Origin: Leucobacter tenebrionis
Lineage (GTDB): Bacteria; Actinomycetota; Actinomycetes; Actinomycetales; Microbacteriaceae
NCBI RefSeq assembly: GCF_019884725.1
Contig: NZ_CP082322.1
Span: 1,922,001-1,986,000 of the forward strand
Reading direction: 5' to 3'
Length of the DNA: 64,000 bases
Positions 27,619-36,567 of the stretch are shown piece by piece; within the stretch, counting starts at the first letter, position 1; every line of letters starts with the position of its first letter. A model generated the notes under the pieces. That model had not been told where the DNA came from and made no database searches. It saw nothing but the letters and a program-made list of their open reading frames with translations. The position numbers and the translations under genes were made by a program.

Positions 27619-28500
27619 CTACTCCCGCAGATATGGCAGAGCAGCGTCGTGAGCCGCTCGCAGCGCCGCCTCGAGCGGCAGCTCCCGATACTCCCGCGAT
27701 AGCATCTCCACTCCCCAGGGGCCGTGGAATCCAGTCGCACGGATCGCATCGACCAGCCCCTGCACATCGAAGTCCCCCTCGCCGCAGAGACGTCGGTTGT
27801 CCGTCGTGTCGATGAAGAGATCAGGCAGCGATTCCCTCGGGCAGTCTCCCATCTCGACGGAGAATATCTGCTCGCCAGGCACCTGAGCTGTGATCTCGGA
27901 GAAGGACGTGCCCGCACGGAAAACGTGCCAGAAGTCGATGCATATGCCGACGTTCGACAGCCCCACGTCTCGGACGAGTGCCGCACCCTTCGGCGACGTG
28001 TCGACCCCCGAGAAGGCGATGGGTTCGATGGCGACGCGCAGCCCGCGCTCCGCCGCCTCGCGACCGAGACGGCGGAACGGCTCGACGAGGTACCCGAAGT
28101 CATCCTCAGGCCCGTCGAACGCAGCGCCGACCTTCACGAACGAAGCTCCGATCGCTTCAGCCGCCTCGAGCAGCAGCTCCCACGTGTCACGCCAGAGCTC
28201 CTCGGCCTTCCACCAGTCATTCAGAAACTCGACCTCGCGGTACTTCAACCCGGCGACATCGAGCCTGCGTCGCAGCTCGGCGAAACCGATCGTGCCGCGC
28301 ATCTCGGCAAGGTCGGCTTGGTTGAGACCCATGCCAGACCAACCCGTCTTCACGAGAGCCGCTATGCGCTCGTCGATGGAGTACGTACTGCGCTCATCGG
28401 GGTCGAGCGGGGCCACCCGTCCGGCGCTCGTCCAGCAGGAGGCGATGACCTCGGTGTCGGTCGCAACGCTCGCATCTCCGACTGCGCTCGCGGCGTTCAC
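27619..28500 (-). CDS. TIM-barrel sugar isomerase/epimerase-like protein, CWTSAG/DWW subgroup
   Basis: 293 residues. Paralogue of the protein at 21194: ASCWTSAG, SIDERIAALVKTGWSGMGL, EVEFLNDWW, VAIEPIAFSG, CIDFWHV and the final WGVEMLSREY. The metal ligands of the AP-endonuclease-2 fold are kept (Glu, Asp, His, Glu in those segments). The GTG start overlaps the upstream SDR stop (GTGA). Last gene of the eight-gene operon that starts with a binding protein at 35672. Reaction unknown; isomerisation or dehydration of an inosose-like ketone is plausible. Confidence 0.75.
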   Translation of the reverse strand: MNAASAVGDASVATDTEVIASCWTSAGRVAPLDPDERSTYSIDERIAALVKTGWSGMGLNQADLAEMRGTIGFAELRRRLDVAGLKYREVEFLNDWWKAEELWRDTWELLLEAAEAIGASFVKVGAAFDGPEDDFGYLVEPFRRLGREAAERGLRVAIEPIAFSGVDTSPKGAALVRDVGLSNVGICIDFWHVFRAGTSFSEITAQVPGEQIFSVEMGDCPRESLPDLFIDTTDNRRLCGEGDFDVQGLVDAIRATGFHGPWGVEMLSREYRELPLEAALRAAHDAALPYLRE

Positions 28501-29342
28501 AGCTGCTCCGGCAGTTCTCGCGCTGCGGTCGCGAAATCGAACTCGACGAAGCCCATGCCGCCCGTGACCCCGATCTCTTCGCCCGAGATGCTTCGCGCAG
28601 CATCGGAGAGCAGAAAACGACTGATCTCACCGATATCCTGCACCGACTGCGGACGGCCGACCGGGATCGGCTTCACGTGCTCGGCGAAGATCTCGTCCTC
28701 GCTGCGCCCGGTCGCGGCCGCATCCTGTTCGAGAATGCGATCCCAGATCGGTGTGCGCACGACACCGGGGCACACCGCGTTGACCGTGATGTCCAGTGGG
28801 CCGAAATCGAACGCGAGACTCTTCGACATACCGATGACACCTGCCTTCGACGCGGCGTAGGCTGCCTGCAGCGCGGCCGGCGCCCGGCCGGTGATCGAGG
28901 CGATGTTCACGATCGCTCCGCCTCCGTTGTTCTTCAGCACCGGGGCGATCGCGCCGATGCTGCGGAAGGTGCCCTCAAGGTTCACCCGCAGAATGCGCGT
29001 CCACTCCTCCTCCGTGTTGAGCAGGAAGTGCTTCACCATCGAGATGCCGGCAGCGTTCACGAGTCCCCAGAGCCCGTCGACTGATTCCGCCGCGTCACGC
29101 ATCACTGCGGTGGCGGCCGGGTCGCTCACGTCAGCCACGACCGTGCGCACGTGCTCGAACGAGGCGGACACCTCGGCGAGCCGCTCGGCGTCACGGTCGG
29201 CGAGGATCACGCCGTAGCCGCTGTCGTGCAGCACGCGGGCGATACCCTCGCCGATGCCCGACGCTCCACCGGTGACGAACACCCACCTCTTACGGTCATC
29301 TTGTGCGCCGTTGCGCACAGTCTTGACATCCTCGGAGATCAT
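28497..29342 (-). CDS. Short-chain dehydrogenase/reductase
   Basis: 281 residues. TGGASGIG, NAAG, catalytic YAASK, and the common C-terminal EIGVTGGMG. NAD(P)-dependent alcohol oxidoreductase. Overlaps its neighbours on both sides (ATGA at its start, GTGA at its end), placing it firmly between a zinc alcohol dehydrogenase and a TIM-barrel isomerase. Probably one redox step on the substrate imported by the ABC system of the same operon. Confidence 0.86.
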   Translation of the reverse strand: MISEDVKTVRNGAQDDRKRWVFVTGGASGIGEGIARVLHDSGYGVILADRDAERLAEVSASFEHVRTVVADVSDPAATAVMRDAAESVDGLWGLVNAAGISMVKHFLLNTEEEWTRILRVNLEGTFRSIGAIAPVLKNNGGGAIVNIASITGRAPAALQAAYAASKAGVIGMSKSLAFDFGPLDITVNAVCPGVVRTPIWDRILEQDAAATGRSEDEIFAEHVKPIPVGRPQSVQDIGEISRFLLSDAARSISGEEIGVTGGMGFVEFDFATAARELPEQL

Positions 29343-30400
29343 GGAGTGAACACCACCTTCAGCGCCTCACCCGAACGAGCCAGCCGCATCCCCTCGTGCA
29401 CCTCTTCGAGAGGAAGCACGTGACTGACGATCTCGGCAACCGGGATCGAGCCGTTCTCGATGAGGTCGAGCGCCTCGCGCATCGTGTTGCGCATGAGGAA
29501 TGCGCCGTGAATGCTCAACTCCTTGTTCACGATGTCTGTGGGCGCGAAGCCGGCGCGCACGGCCGAGTTGATTCCGACGACCACGATCCGCGCCTCATCG
29601 GCGGCCATCGCGACCGCGGCGTCGAGTTGCGAGCCGACCGCCTCGTAGATCAGCGTCGGCCCTTTGCCGCCCGTAGCCTCGCGCACCGCCGCGACCACAT
29701 CGGTGTCGCGAGGATCGATGCCGACGGTCGCCCCGAGCCGCAGCGCCACAGTACGGCGCGCCTCGGACGGCTCGACCATGATGATGTCACCGGCGCCGAG
29801 CAGCCGCATCACCATCACGGTGAGCAGGCCGATCGGGCCGCCGCCGATGATCACGGCGCTCTCACCGGGGCGCACGCCGGCCTTATGCACGCCGTTCAGC
29901 ACACAGCCGAGCGGCTCGGCGACGACGATGTGCTCCATCGGCGTCTTATCCGAGACCCGGTAGGCGAAGTAGGACGGCACACGCACGTACTCCGCCATAC
30001 CGCCGTCCCACCACTGCCCCGGTGTGTTCGGCCAGCCAGGAAGATCGCACTCGGGGTTGTCGAAGACCACCTTGCAGAAGTTCGGGCTGCCGGTGCGACA
30101 CGACTCGCAGCGGCCGCACGGCGGGTTCTGGTCGATCGCCACACGGTCACCGACGCTGATGTCACGCACCTCCGGGCCGACCTCGACGACCTCGCCGCAG
30201 AACTCGTGTCCGAAGATCACACCCGGTTTCGCCGGATGCGTCGGCGGCACATCGAGAATGTGCAGGTCAGACCCGCAGATGCCGACCGCACGCACGCGCA
30301 GCACGATGTCCTCGGGCCGATCGATAGAGGGACGAGGCCGCTCGACGAGCTCGAGGCGTCCTTCCCCCATGAATACCGCGGCACGCATATCCTGCGTCAT
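29339..30400 (-). CDS. Zinc-dependent medium-chain alcohol dehydrogenase
   Basis: 353 residues. Catalytic zinc site in GICGSDLHI and GHEFCGEVV, structural zinc Cys cluster PPCGRCESCRTGSPNFC, NAD fold GGGPIGLLTVMVM. Sorbitol/L-idonate/threonine dehydrogenase-like; it oxidises a polyol or sugar hydroxyl. 16 bases downstream of the VOC gene and overlapping the SDR. Confidence 0.88.
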   Translation of the reverse strand: MTQDMRAAVFMGEGRLELVERPRPSIDRPEDIVLRVRAVGICGSDLHILDVPPTHPAKPGVIFGHEFCGEVVEVGPEVRDISVGDRVAIDQNPPCGRCESCRTGSPNFCKVVFDNPECDLPGWPNTPGQWWDGGMAEYVRVPSYFAYRVSDKTPMEHIVVAEPLGCVLNGVHKAGVRPGESAVIIGGGPIGLLTVMVMRLLGAGDIIMVEPSEARRTVALRLGATVGIDPRDTDVVAAVREATGGKGPTLIYEAVGSQLDAAVAMAADEARIVVVGINSAVRAGFAPTDIVNKELSIHGAFLMRNTMREALDLIENGSIPVAEIVSHVLPLEEVHEGMRLARSGEALKVVFTP

Positions 30401-30416
30401 AGTTCCTCCCTCTCAA

Positions 30417-30893
30417 TCAGGCCGCTACGGCCGCGCGGCGCGCGGGTGAAGCGGTCTCGTACAGTTCGATGGTCAAGCCGAACGGGTCTCGACAGTAGAC
30501 CCATCGATCGCCTTCCTGGCCAGGCGAATCGGTGAGCAGATTCACGGGCGAGAAGAAATCGACGCCGCCGGCCACGAGCGCGGCTACCGCCTCGTCCATG
30601 TCTGTCACTGCCAGCGCCAGGTGGCCGAGCCCCGGATCCTGCGTCGCTCGGCGGGCCGAGGTCGCCGGCAGATTGCGAAACTCATGCAGCTCGAGTCGGA
30701 CCGCACCGAGCTTGAGGAACTCCCAGCGCAGCTCGACCTCGGCAGCGTCGATGCCGAGGGGCTCACCCTCGATGACGGTCCATTCGGTGCGCCCATCCCG
30801 CGTCATGCCGAGCACGTCGGTGTAGAAGCCGACGGCGCGGTCGAGATCTTCGACGACCAATCCGAGATGGTGAAACGAGAACTGCGCGCTCAT
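30417..30893 (-). CDS. VOC-family (glyoxalase/dioxygenase fold) protein
   Basis: 158 residues from the ATG overlapping the M24 gene stop (ATGA). Two beta-alpha-beta-beta-beta modules: FHHLGLVVEDLDRAVGFYTDVLGM and GHLALAVTDMDEAVAALVAGG, with a terminal DPFGLTIELYE that supplies the usual metal Glu. Members are glyoxalases, epimerases or dioxygenases. In this operon an epimerase or isomerase role is a guess. Confidence 0.78.
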   Translation of the reverse strand: MSAQFSFHHLGLVVEDLDRAVGFYTDVLGMTRDGRTEWTVIEGEPLGIDAAEVELRWEFLKLGAVRLELHEFRNLPATSARRATQDPGLGHLALAVTDMDEAVAALVAGGVDFFSPVNLLTDSPGQEGDRWVYCRDPFGLTIELYETASPARRAAVAA

Positions 30894-32062
30894 GCGGTCA
30901 CCAGCGCCGACTGACCGCAGACGTTCCAGCCTCGCCCGACGTCGCCGACCGCGCGATGGCCGTCCTCTGTGACGAGCACGGTGTCTTCGAGCTTGATGAA
31001 GCCGCGGCGTTCGTGCCACAGCGTCGTCTCGACCGAGAGCACCATTCCAGGCATAAGAGGCGCGTCGGCATCGGTGTCCGGGTAGGGCACTGGCCCGGTC
31101 GCGGTGAGCCTGGGCGCTTCGTGACTTACGAGCCCCATCCCGTGGGTGACATAGGCGAGCTTGTCGGCGAAGGGGCTCTGCGCGACACGAGCATCGCCGG
31201 CGGCGATGACCTCGCGACCGAGGGTGCCCGCGGCGATGGTGGATCGCGCAGCCTGCTGCACCGCATCGATCTCGGCGAGTGCGTCTTCGAGTTCGGCATC
31301 GGGGTCGCCGAGCACGGCCATCCGCGCGAGATCGCCGATGTAGCCGCGGTAATTACCGCCCGAATCGAGGCAGATCACATCCCCCGCTTCGAGGCGGTCG
31401 TCAGAGGCCGCGCGGTTGTAACTCGAGCCGGCCGATACGAGGCAGTACTCGAACACGAGACCGCGTTCGACCTCTGCCAGACGCAGCCGGTCGACGGCGT
31501 CGCGCTTGGTCATACCCGGCTCGAGCTGGCTGAACACCTCGAGGATCGCCGCGACAGTGCGGTCCGAGGCCTGTTCCACGAGATCGAGTTCAGTCTCGTT
31601 CTTGCAGGCACGCAGTCGTTCCAGCAGAAACTCGGAGTCGGCGAGGTCGTACTTGCCGTGCCCCTCGAGTACCGGCAGAGCATCGACGGGGAGGAAGCTC
31701 GGCTCGATGCCGAGGCGGGCCTCGGTGCCGAGGCGCTCGCGCACCGCGTCGAGGGCCATCTCCATCGCATCACGCACTCCCCAGGCTTCCGCCTTGATGC
31801 GAGTCACCCAGATCGGCTCATTCTCGATCTGGAAGCCCTCCATGGCGTTGCCGATGAAGCAGGAGGCCTCGGGAGCACCGCGGAAATAGACGACTACGGG
31901 CAGGTAGCGACTCACGCCGACCGCATCCATGTAGTCGAACCAGAAGAAGCGGTGCCCTCCGAGCAGGTACTGCACGTTGTGCTTCGAGGTGACGAGCAGA
32001 GCATCGATGTCTTCCGCCGCCATCAGCTCATCGAGCTGCCGAGTATTGAAAGGAATATCCAT
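30890..32062 (-). CDS. M24-family metallohydrolase (Xaa-Pro dipeptidase/creatinase fold)
   Basis: 390 residues. N-terminal creatinase-type domain, then the pita-bread domain with the five metal ligands in place: both Asp in DSGGNYRGYIGDLAR, His in THGMGLVSHE, Glu in LSVETTLW and Glu in KLEDTVLV. Normally peptidases acting on Xaa-Pro, or C-N hydrolases such as creatinase. Lodged inside a sugar-type ABC and dehydrogenase operon, it may cleave an amide or C-N bond of a conjugated substrate. 21 bases after the permease gene. Confidence 0.86.
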   Translation of the reverse strand: MDIPFNTRQLDELMAAEDIDALLVTSKHNVQYLLGGHRFFWFDYMDAVGVSRYLPVVVYFRGAPEASCFIGNAMEGFQIENEPIWVTRIKAEAWGVRDAMEMALDAVRERLGTEARLGIEPSFLPVDALPVLEGHGKYDLADSEFLLERLRACKNETELDLVEQASDRTVAAILEVFSQLEPGMTKRDAVDRLRLAEVERGLVFEYCLVSAGSSYNRAASDDRLEAGDVICLDSGGNYRGYIGDLARMAVLGDPDAELEDALAEIDAVQQAARSTIAAGTLGREVIAAGDARVAQSPFADKLAYVTHGMGLVSHEAPRLTATGPVPYPDTDADAPLMPGMVLSVETTLWHERRGFIKLEDTVLVTEDGHRAVGDVGRGWNVCGQSALVTA

Positions 32063-32083
32063 GGTTCTATCTCCAAACGGGCC

Positions 32084-33142
32084 TCAGGCCGTCTTGACCT
32101 TTCGCCGAGCGAGGCGGCGCGTGTTGAACGAGTCGAGCAGCACCGCGAGGAAGATCATCGCGGCTTGTACGAACTGCACCCAGAAGGGGCTCACGTTGAG
32201 CAGGGTGAGTCCGTTGTTGAGCACACCGATGAGCAGTACGCCGATGAAAGTACCGAGCATGCTGCCCTTGCCGCCGAGCAGGCTGGTACCTCCGATGACG
32301 ACGGCTGCGATGACCTGAAGTTCGATGCCGGTGCCGGCAGTCGGGGTCGCCGAGCCGAGACGGCCGACGAGCACCACGGCGGAGATACCCGCGCACAGAC
32401 CAGCGAACCCGTACACCCAGAACAGCGTCTGGCGATCCTTGATGCCCGACAAGCGAGCCGCTTCCCGGTTTCCTCCGGTCGCGAGGACCTTGTGGCCGAA
32501 CACCGTGTTGTTGAGGATGAGATGGCCGATGATGAACATGATCACGGTGAGCACCGAGGCGAACGGGATGCCCAACACCGACGCGCTGCCGATCCAGTTG
32601 AAGGACTCCGGCAGGTCGTACACGCTCTGACCCTGGCTGAGCTGCAGAGTGAGCCCTCGCCCCATACCCAGTGTCGCGAGCGTCACGATGAATGGGGCGA
32701 GATTGAGCCAGGCGACCGAGGCACCATTGAAAGCGCCGATGAGAGTGGAGACGAGCAGTGCCAGGATCACCCCCAGCATCCCGTCTCCGCCGCCGGCGAC
32801 GAACATTGCCGCGACCATGCCCGACAGGGCGATGTTCGAACCCACCGACAGGTCGATGCCCGAGGTGATGATGACAAGGGTCGCACCGACCGCTGCAATG
32901 CCTACGATCGCAGACTGGTTGAGGATGTTCAGAATGTTCGCGGCGCGGAAGAAACGGTCCGTGAGCACGGCGAGCACGATGCAGATCAGCACGAGAGCGA
33001 CGAGGATCGGCGTGGTCGGACTCGACTTGATGCGTTGCCACGCGCGCGTGGTCCAGCTGGTCTGGCGCTCGGCGAGTGTCGGCAGCGCCGAGGTCGTCGG
33101 TGCTGTCACGCGCTCTTCGAGCCTGGTTGGTTTCTGATTCAT
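32084..33142 (-). CDS. ABC sugar importer permease (RbsC family)
   Basis: 352 residues. After a polar N-terminal ~45 residues come about nine to ten hydrophobic helices, with the signature VIITSGIDLSVGSNIALSGM and the late GGTSLLGGKGSMLGTFIGVLLIGVLNNGL. Channel subunit of the importer with the ATPase (33167) and binding protein (34644). Confidence 0.92.
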   Translation of the reverse strand: MNQKPTRLEERVTAPTTSALPTLAERQTSWTTRAWQRIKSSPTTPILVALVLICIVLAVLTDRFFRAANILNILNQSAIVGIAAVGATLVIITSGIDLSVGSNIALSGMVAAMFVAGGGDGMLGVILALLVSTLIGAFNGASVAWLNLAPFIVTLATLGMGRGLTLQLSQGQSVYDLPESFNWIGSASVLGIPFASVLTVIMFIIGHLILNNTVFGHKVLATGGNREAARLSGIKDRQTLFWVYGFAGLCAGISAVVLVGRLGSATPTAGTGIELQVIAAVVIGGTSLLGGKGSMLGTFIGVLLIGVLNNGLTLLNVSPFWVQFVQAAMIFLAVLLDSFNTRRLARRKVKTA

Positions 33143-33166
33143 GAGTTCTTCCTCGAGTAGAAGTGT

Positions 33167-34651
33167 TCAGCCGAGTGAGGCGAGGTGCAGAGCTGCCTCG
33201 CGGTCGAAGGAGGATCGATCGACTTCACCGACGATGCGACCGGCGCGCAATACGTAGGCCCGGTCGCAGACTGCGAGCACTTCGTCGGTATCCGAGCTCG
33301 TGACGATCACGCCGGCACCTCCTTCTGCCATCTCGAAGACCTTCTCGTAGATGGCAGCCTTCGAGCCGACGTCGACACCGCGGGTCGGGTCGTCGAGCAG
33401 GATCAGGCGCGGCTCGGTCGCGGCGTACCGTGCGAGCACGACCTTCTGCTGGTTGCCGCCCGAGAGACGCCCGACCGCGCCGTTCATGCCGGCCGTCTTC
33501 ACTTCGAAGTCGGCGATCCACTGCTTGCACAGCCGGGCGAGCTTGGTCTGCCTGATCCACCCGAACCTGCTGAACAGGCCGTAATTGCCGAGCGCCATGT
33601 TGTCACGCACGCTGCCCTCGAGTACGAGCCCGCTCTGCTTGCGGTCCTCGGTGACGTAGGCGATGCCTGCACCGCGCGCGGCGGCGATGCTGCCGGTCGG
33701 CACCGGCTTACCGTAGATCTTGACCGTGCCGCTGTCCGGGCGGTCGACTCCGGCGATCGCCCGCATGAGTTCTGTGCGTCCCGCGCCTGCCAGCCCGATG
33801 AGGCCTACGACTTCGCCGCTGCGCACATGGATCTTCGCATCCCTGACGCGGGGGGCGTTCAAGCCCTCGGCTTCGAGCACCTCATCGCCGAGTTCGCGCT
33901 CGCGATACGGATAGGCGCGGCCGAGGTCTCGGGCGAGCATCGCGCGTACGAGTTGCTGCTCATCCCATTCGGCTGTGGGGCGCTGTTCGACGACCTGGCC
34001 GTCGCGCAGCACCAGGATGTCGTCGGCGATCTCGAAGAACTCGTCGAGGTGGTGGCTCACGTAGAGGATGCCGAGGCCGTCTGCTTTGAGCCCCTTGATC
34101 ACGTTCATAAGAATCTCGACCTCGCTCTCCGGTAGCGAGGAGGTGGGCTCGTCGAAGATGAGCACCTTCGCGTCGCGGGCGAGGCAGCGGGCGATCTCGA
34201 GAAGTTGGCGCTCGGAGAGCGTGAGGCTCGATACCGTGCGCCGCGGGTCGACGTAGGCGAGGCCGACGCGGGCCATCGCCTTGCGGCTCGTGTGCTCGGC
34301 CTGCGCTCGATGGATCATTCCGGCGCTCGCCGGCATCGCACCGAGCAGCAGGTTGTCGGCGACCGACATATCGGGAATATCGGTGAGTTCCTGATAGATG
34401 ACGCTGACGCCGGCCTTGATGACCTCGCCGGGATCGGCGGCAACAGGCCTGCCGCCGATCTCGACGACACCCTCGTCGGGGCGAACGGCACCGGCCAGGC
34501 TCTTGATGAGCGTGGACTTCCCCGCACCGTTCTCGCCGGCGAGCGCGAGCACCTTGCCCGCGTAGATATCGAGGCTGACATCCGTCAGCGCACGAACGCC
34601 CGGATAGCGCTTACTCACCCCGACCAATCTGGCGAGAGGCTGATCACTCAA
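33167..34651 (-). CDS. ABC sugar importer ATP-binding protein, two-domain (RbsA type)
   Basis: 494 residues. First domain: Walker A GENGAGKS at 39-46, LTLSERQ signature, VLIFDEPTSSL. Second domain: degenerate Walker A GLAGAGRTE, LSGGNQQKV signature, LILLDDPTRGVD. This asymmetric pair is standard for ribose/galactose-type importers. I use the TTG at 34651, which overlaps the binding-protein stop and gives the normal family N-terminus; no ATG or GTG fits as well. Confidence 0.9.
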   Translation of the reverse strand: MSDQPLARLVGVSKRYPGVRALTDVSLDIYAGKVLALAGENGAGKSTLIKSLAGAVRPDEGVVEIGGRPVAADPGEVIKAGVSVIYQELTDIPDMSVADNLLLGAMPASAGMIHRAQAEHTSRKAMARVGLAYVDPRRTVSSLTLSERQLLEIARCLARDAKVLIFDEPTSSLPESEVEILMNVIKGLKADGLGILYVSHHLDEFFEIADDILVLRDGQVVEQRPTAEWDEQQLVRAMLARDLGRAYPYRERELGDEVLEAEGLNAPRVRDAKIHVRSGEVVGLIGLAGAGRTELMRAIAGVDRPDSGTVKIYGKPVPTGSIAAARGAGIAYVTEDRKQSGLVLEGSVRDNMALGNYGLFSRFGWIRQTKLARLCKQWIADFEVKTAGMNGAVGRLSGGNQQKVVLARYAATEPRLILLDDPTRGVDVGSKAAIYEKVFEMAEGGAGVIVTSSDTDEVLAVCDRAYVLRAGRIVGEVDRSSFDREAALHLASLG

Positions 34652-35672
34652 TTTCGTCCGCCCAGATCCCGAACTCCTGCACCTCGGGGCTCTCGAGGTT
34701 GTCGGCGGTGAGCAGCATCGAAGGCCACTCGACGTTCTTCTCGACCTCTTCCCCCTTGGAGAGCTTCACGATGAGGCGCACGGCCTCCTCCGACATGGTG
34801 ATCGGCTGCTGGCTGATCTCGGCATCCTGGATCCCGGCGCGGATGTTCTCGACGGCCGGCTTCGGGCCGTCGATGCCGATGACGTAGATGTGACCCTCTT
34901 CGCCGACCGGCTTGAAGCGCCCCGCCGACTCGATCGCGCGGCTCACACCGACCGCCTCTGCGCCGTTGGCCGCGAAGACCGCGTCGATCTCGGGCTGGGC
35001 CTGGAGAATGTCGGTCATGACCTCGTTCGACACCGCGGTGTCCCAGCCGCCATCGGCGGTGGCGACGATCTCGATGTCGGGGTACGCCTCCATCGCTTCG
35101 AGGAAGCCCTTGTCGCGGTCGATCGCGGCGGGCGATCCCGCGAGGCCCTGAATATTGACGACCTTGCCCTTGGGCTCGCCGTTCTTCTCTTCGAGGAACG
35201 CGGCGATCTCCTCGGCAGCCATCTTGCCGGCCTCGACATGGTTCTGGCTGATCGTGAAGGTCACGTCGGTGCCGATCGAGTCGGCGAGCGCGATCACGGG
35301 GATACCGGCGGCGTCTGCCGCCTTCACCGCGGGGACGATGGCCTTGCCGTCTGCGGGGTTGATGGCGATGTAATCGACGCCCTGGGTGATGAGATTCTCG
35401 ACGTCTGTGACCTGCTGATTGGGGTCGCCGTTCGCATTGGTCGAGATCAATTCGACGCCGGTTTCTTCTGCACCGCGCTCAAGGCCCTCGAGGATACCCG
35501 CGAAGAACGGATTCGACACCGTATAGCCCGAGTAACCGATGGTGATATCGCCGGCCTCCGCCGAGCCGCCATCGCCGTTCCCCCCACTGTCGTCCGACGA
35601 GCAAGCCGAAAGCCCTACCAGTGCCCCTACGGCGGCGAGCGACAACATCGCCTTCACGAGTTTCTTTGCCAT
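34644..35672 (-). CDS. Sugar/polyol-binding lipoprotein of the second ABC importer
   Basis: 342 residues. Signal peptide with lipobox VGLSACSSD, a Gly/Asp linker, then a ribose-binding-protein fold (TIGYSGYTVSNPFFAGILEGLERGA; NPADGKAIVPAVKAADAAGIPVIAL). First gene of the eight-gene operon ending at 27619. Its promoter has a CTGTCGACAG palindrome instead of GGACCGGTCC. Ligand unknown, probably a cyclitol or modified sugar. Confidence 0.9.
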   Translation of the reverse strand: MAKKLVKAMLSLAAVGALVGLSACSSDDSGGNGDGGSAEAGDITIGYSGYTVSNPFFAGILEGLERGAEETGVELISTNANGDPNQQVTDVENLITQGVDYIAINPADGKAIVPAVKAADAAGIPVIALADSIGTDVTFTISQNHVEAGKMAAEEIAAFLEEKNGEPKGKVVNIQGLAGSPAAIDRDKGFLEAMEAYPDIEIVATADGGWDTAVSNEVMTDILQAQPEIDAVFAANGAEAVGVSRAIESAGRFKPVGEEGHIYVIGIDGPKPAVENIRAGIQDAEISQQPITMSEEAVRLIVKLSKGEEVEKNVEWPSMLLTADNLESPEVQEFGIWADEIE

Positions 35673-35731
35673 CGATCCTTCTCCTGTCTCTTCCTTGAGT
35701 GCATTGGCGACAGACGTCCGTCGTCCGTCGC

Positions 35732-35769
35732 CTGTCGACAGATTAGGGATCCTTCGGTAAGTTTGTCAA
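35732..35769 (-). promoter_or_regulatory. Promoter of the second ABC operon with CTGTCGACAG palindrome
   Basis: On the minus strand: -35 TTGACA (35769-35764), 18-bp spacer, -10 TAATCT (35745-35740), overlapped by the palindrome CTGTCGACAG (35741-35732). A wider inverted repeat, GGCGAC (35706-35711) and GTCGCC (35727-35732), lies beyond. The operator position matches that of the GGACCGGTCC sites but the sequence differs. Confidence 0.6.
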
Positions 35770-35855
35770 TGGATGGACTCGAAACGGAGAGGACAACCAG
35801 GGGCCCGGTTCCGCGATCCGCACTCAAACAGAGCTCATTAGAGGCAGGTAACAGT

Positions 35856-36563
35856 ATGAAAACGTTTCAGGCTACGACAGCGCTGCAACGCGGTCCCTCG
35901 CTCGCTGAGCAGGCCTATGCAGCTATTCAAGAGCTCATCATCTCCGGCGCGATCACCTCCGAAACCGTGCTCAGCGAAAACGACCTCTCCCGCCAGCTCT
36001 CAATCAGCCGCTCGCCCCTACGAGAAGCGATCCGTCGCCTGCAGGACGAGGGCATGCTCAATGAATCCGGCCCGCGCGGCTTCTCGGTGCCGCCGATCAC
36101 CACCCGATTCGTAGCCCAGCTCTACCAGGTGCGACGCGCACTCGAGGGTGAGGCTGCGCTGCTGGCCAGAGATATTCCGTCCGAGGAGATGAACGCGGTG
36201 CGCGAGATGATGGAGCGCGTACTCGTCGATCTCTCGGAGGGGCGCAGCCATTCCTTCGCCGATGCAGATGCGGCCTTCCACAACCTCTACATCCATCGCT
36301 GCGGAAATCCCATGCTGCTGCATCTCATCGCTCGACTTCAAGGGCCCCTGGCCAGGGTGCGGGTATTCGCGAACCCCCTGCACGAGCACCTTCGCGCCTC
36401 CGTGCAGGAGCACCTCGCCGCACTCGACGCCATGGCGACCGGGAAGCCTGAACTGGTACAGCAGGCAGTAGTGGCGCATATCGACGGCATCTCCGCGCGC
36501 CTCCTGTCCCACCTCGAGTCGAGTGTGCCGTCATCCGACTCGACCACTGGCAGGAGCAACTGA
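35856..36563 (+). CDS. GntR-family transcriptional regulator, FCD (FadR) subgroup
   Basis: 235 residues from the ATG at 35856 (AGGCAGGT upstream). N-terminal winged helix with SLAEQAYAAIQELIISG, LSENDLSRQLSISRSPLREAIRRLQDEGML; C-terminal all-helical FCD domain whose Asp/His ligands (DADAAFHNLYIHRCGN and the later HL/VVAHIDG) suggest a metal-bound carboxylate or sugar-acid effector. It diverges from the second ABC operon and precedes an oxidoreductase by four bases, so it is the likely regulator of both. Confidence 0.88.
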   Translation: MKTFQATTALQRGPSLAEQAYAAIQELIISGAITSETVLSENDLSRQLSISRSPLREAIRRLQDEGMLNESGPRGFSVPPITTRFVAQLYQVRRALEGEAALLARDIPSEEMNAVREMMERVLVDLSEGRSHSFADADAAFHNLYIHRCGNPMLLHLIARLQGPLARVRVFANPLHEHLRASVQEHLAALDAMATGKPELVQQAVVAHIDGISARLLSHLESSVPSSDSTTGRSN

Positions 36564-36567
36564 GACG

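Noticed and set aside
30956..33160. 734-residue + strand open frame opposite the M24 and permease genes
   Set aside because: Antisense shadow without motifs; the minus-strand genes have clear catalytic residues.
34890..35855. In-frame N-terminal extension of the GntR regulator
   Set aside because: Lies antisense to the binding-protein gene; the ATG at 35856 gives a normal-length FadR-type protein.
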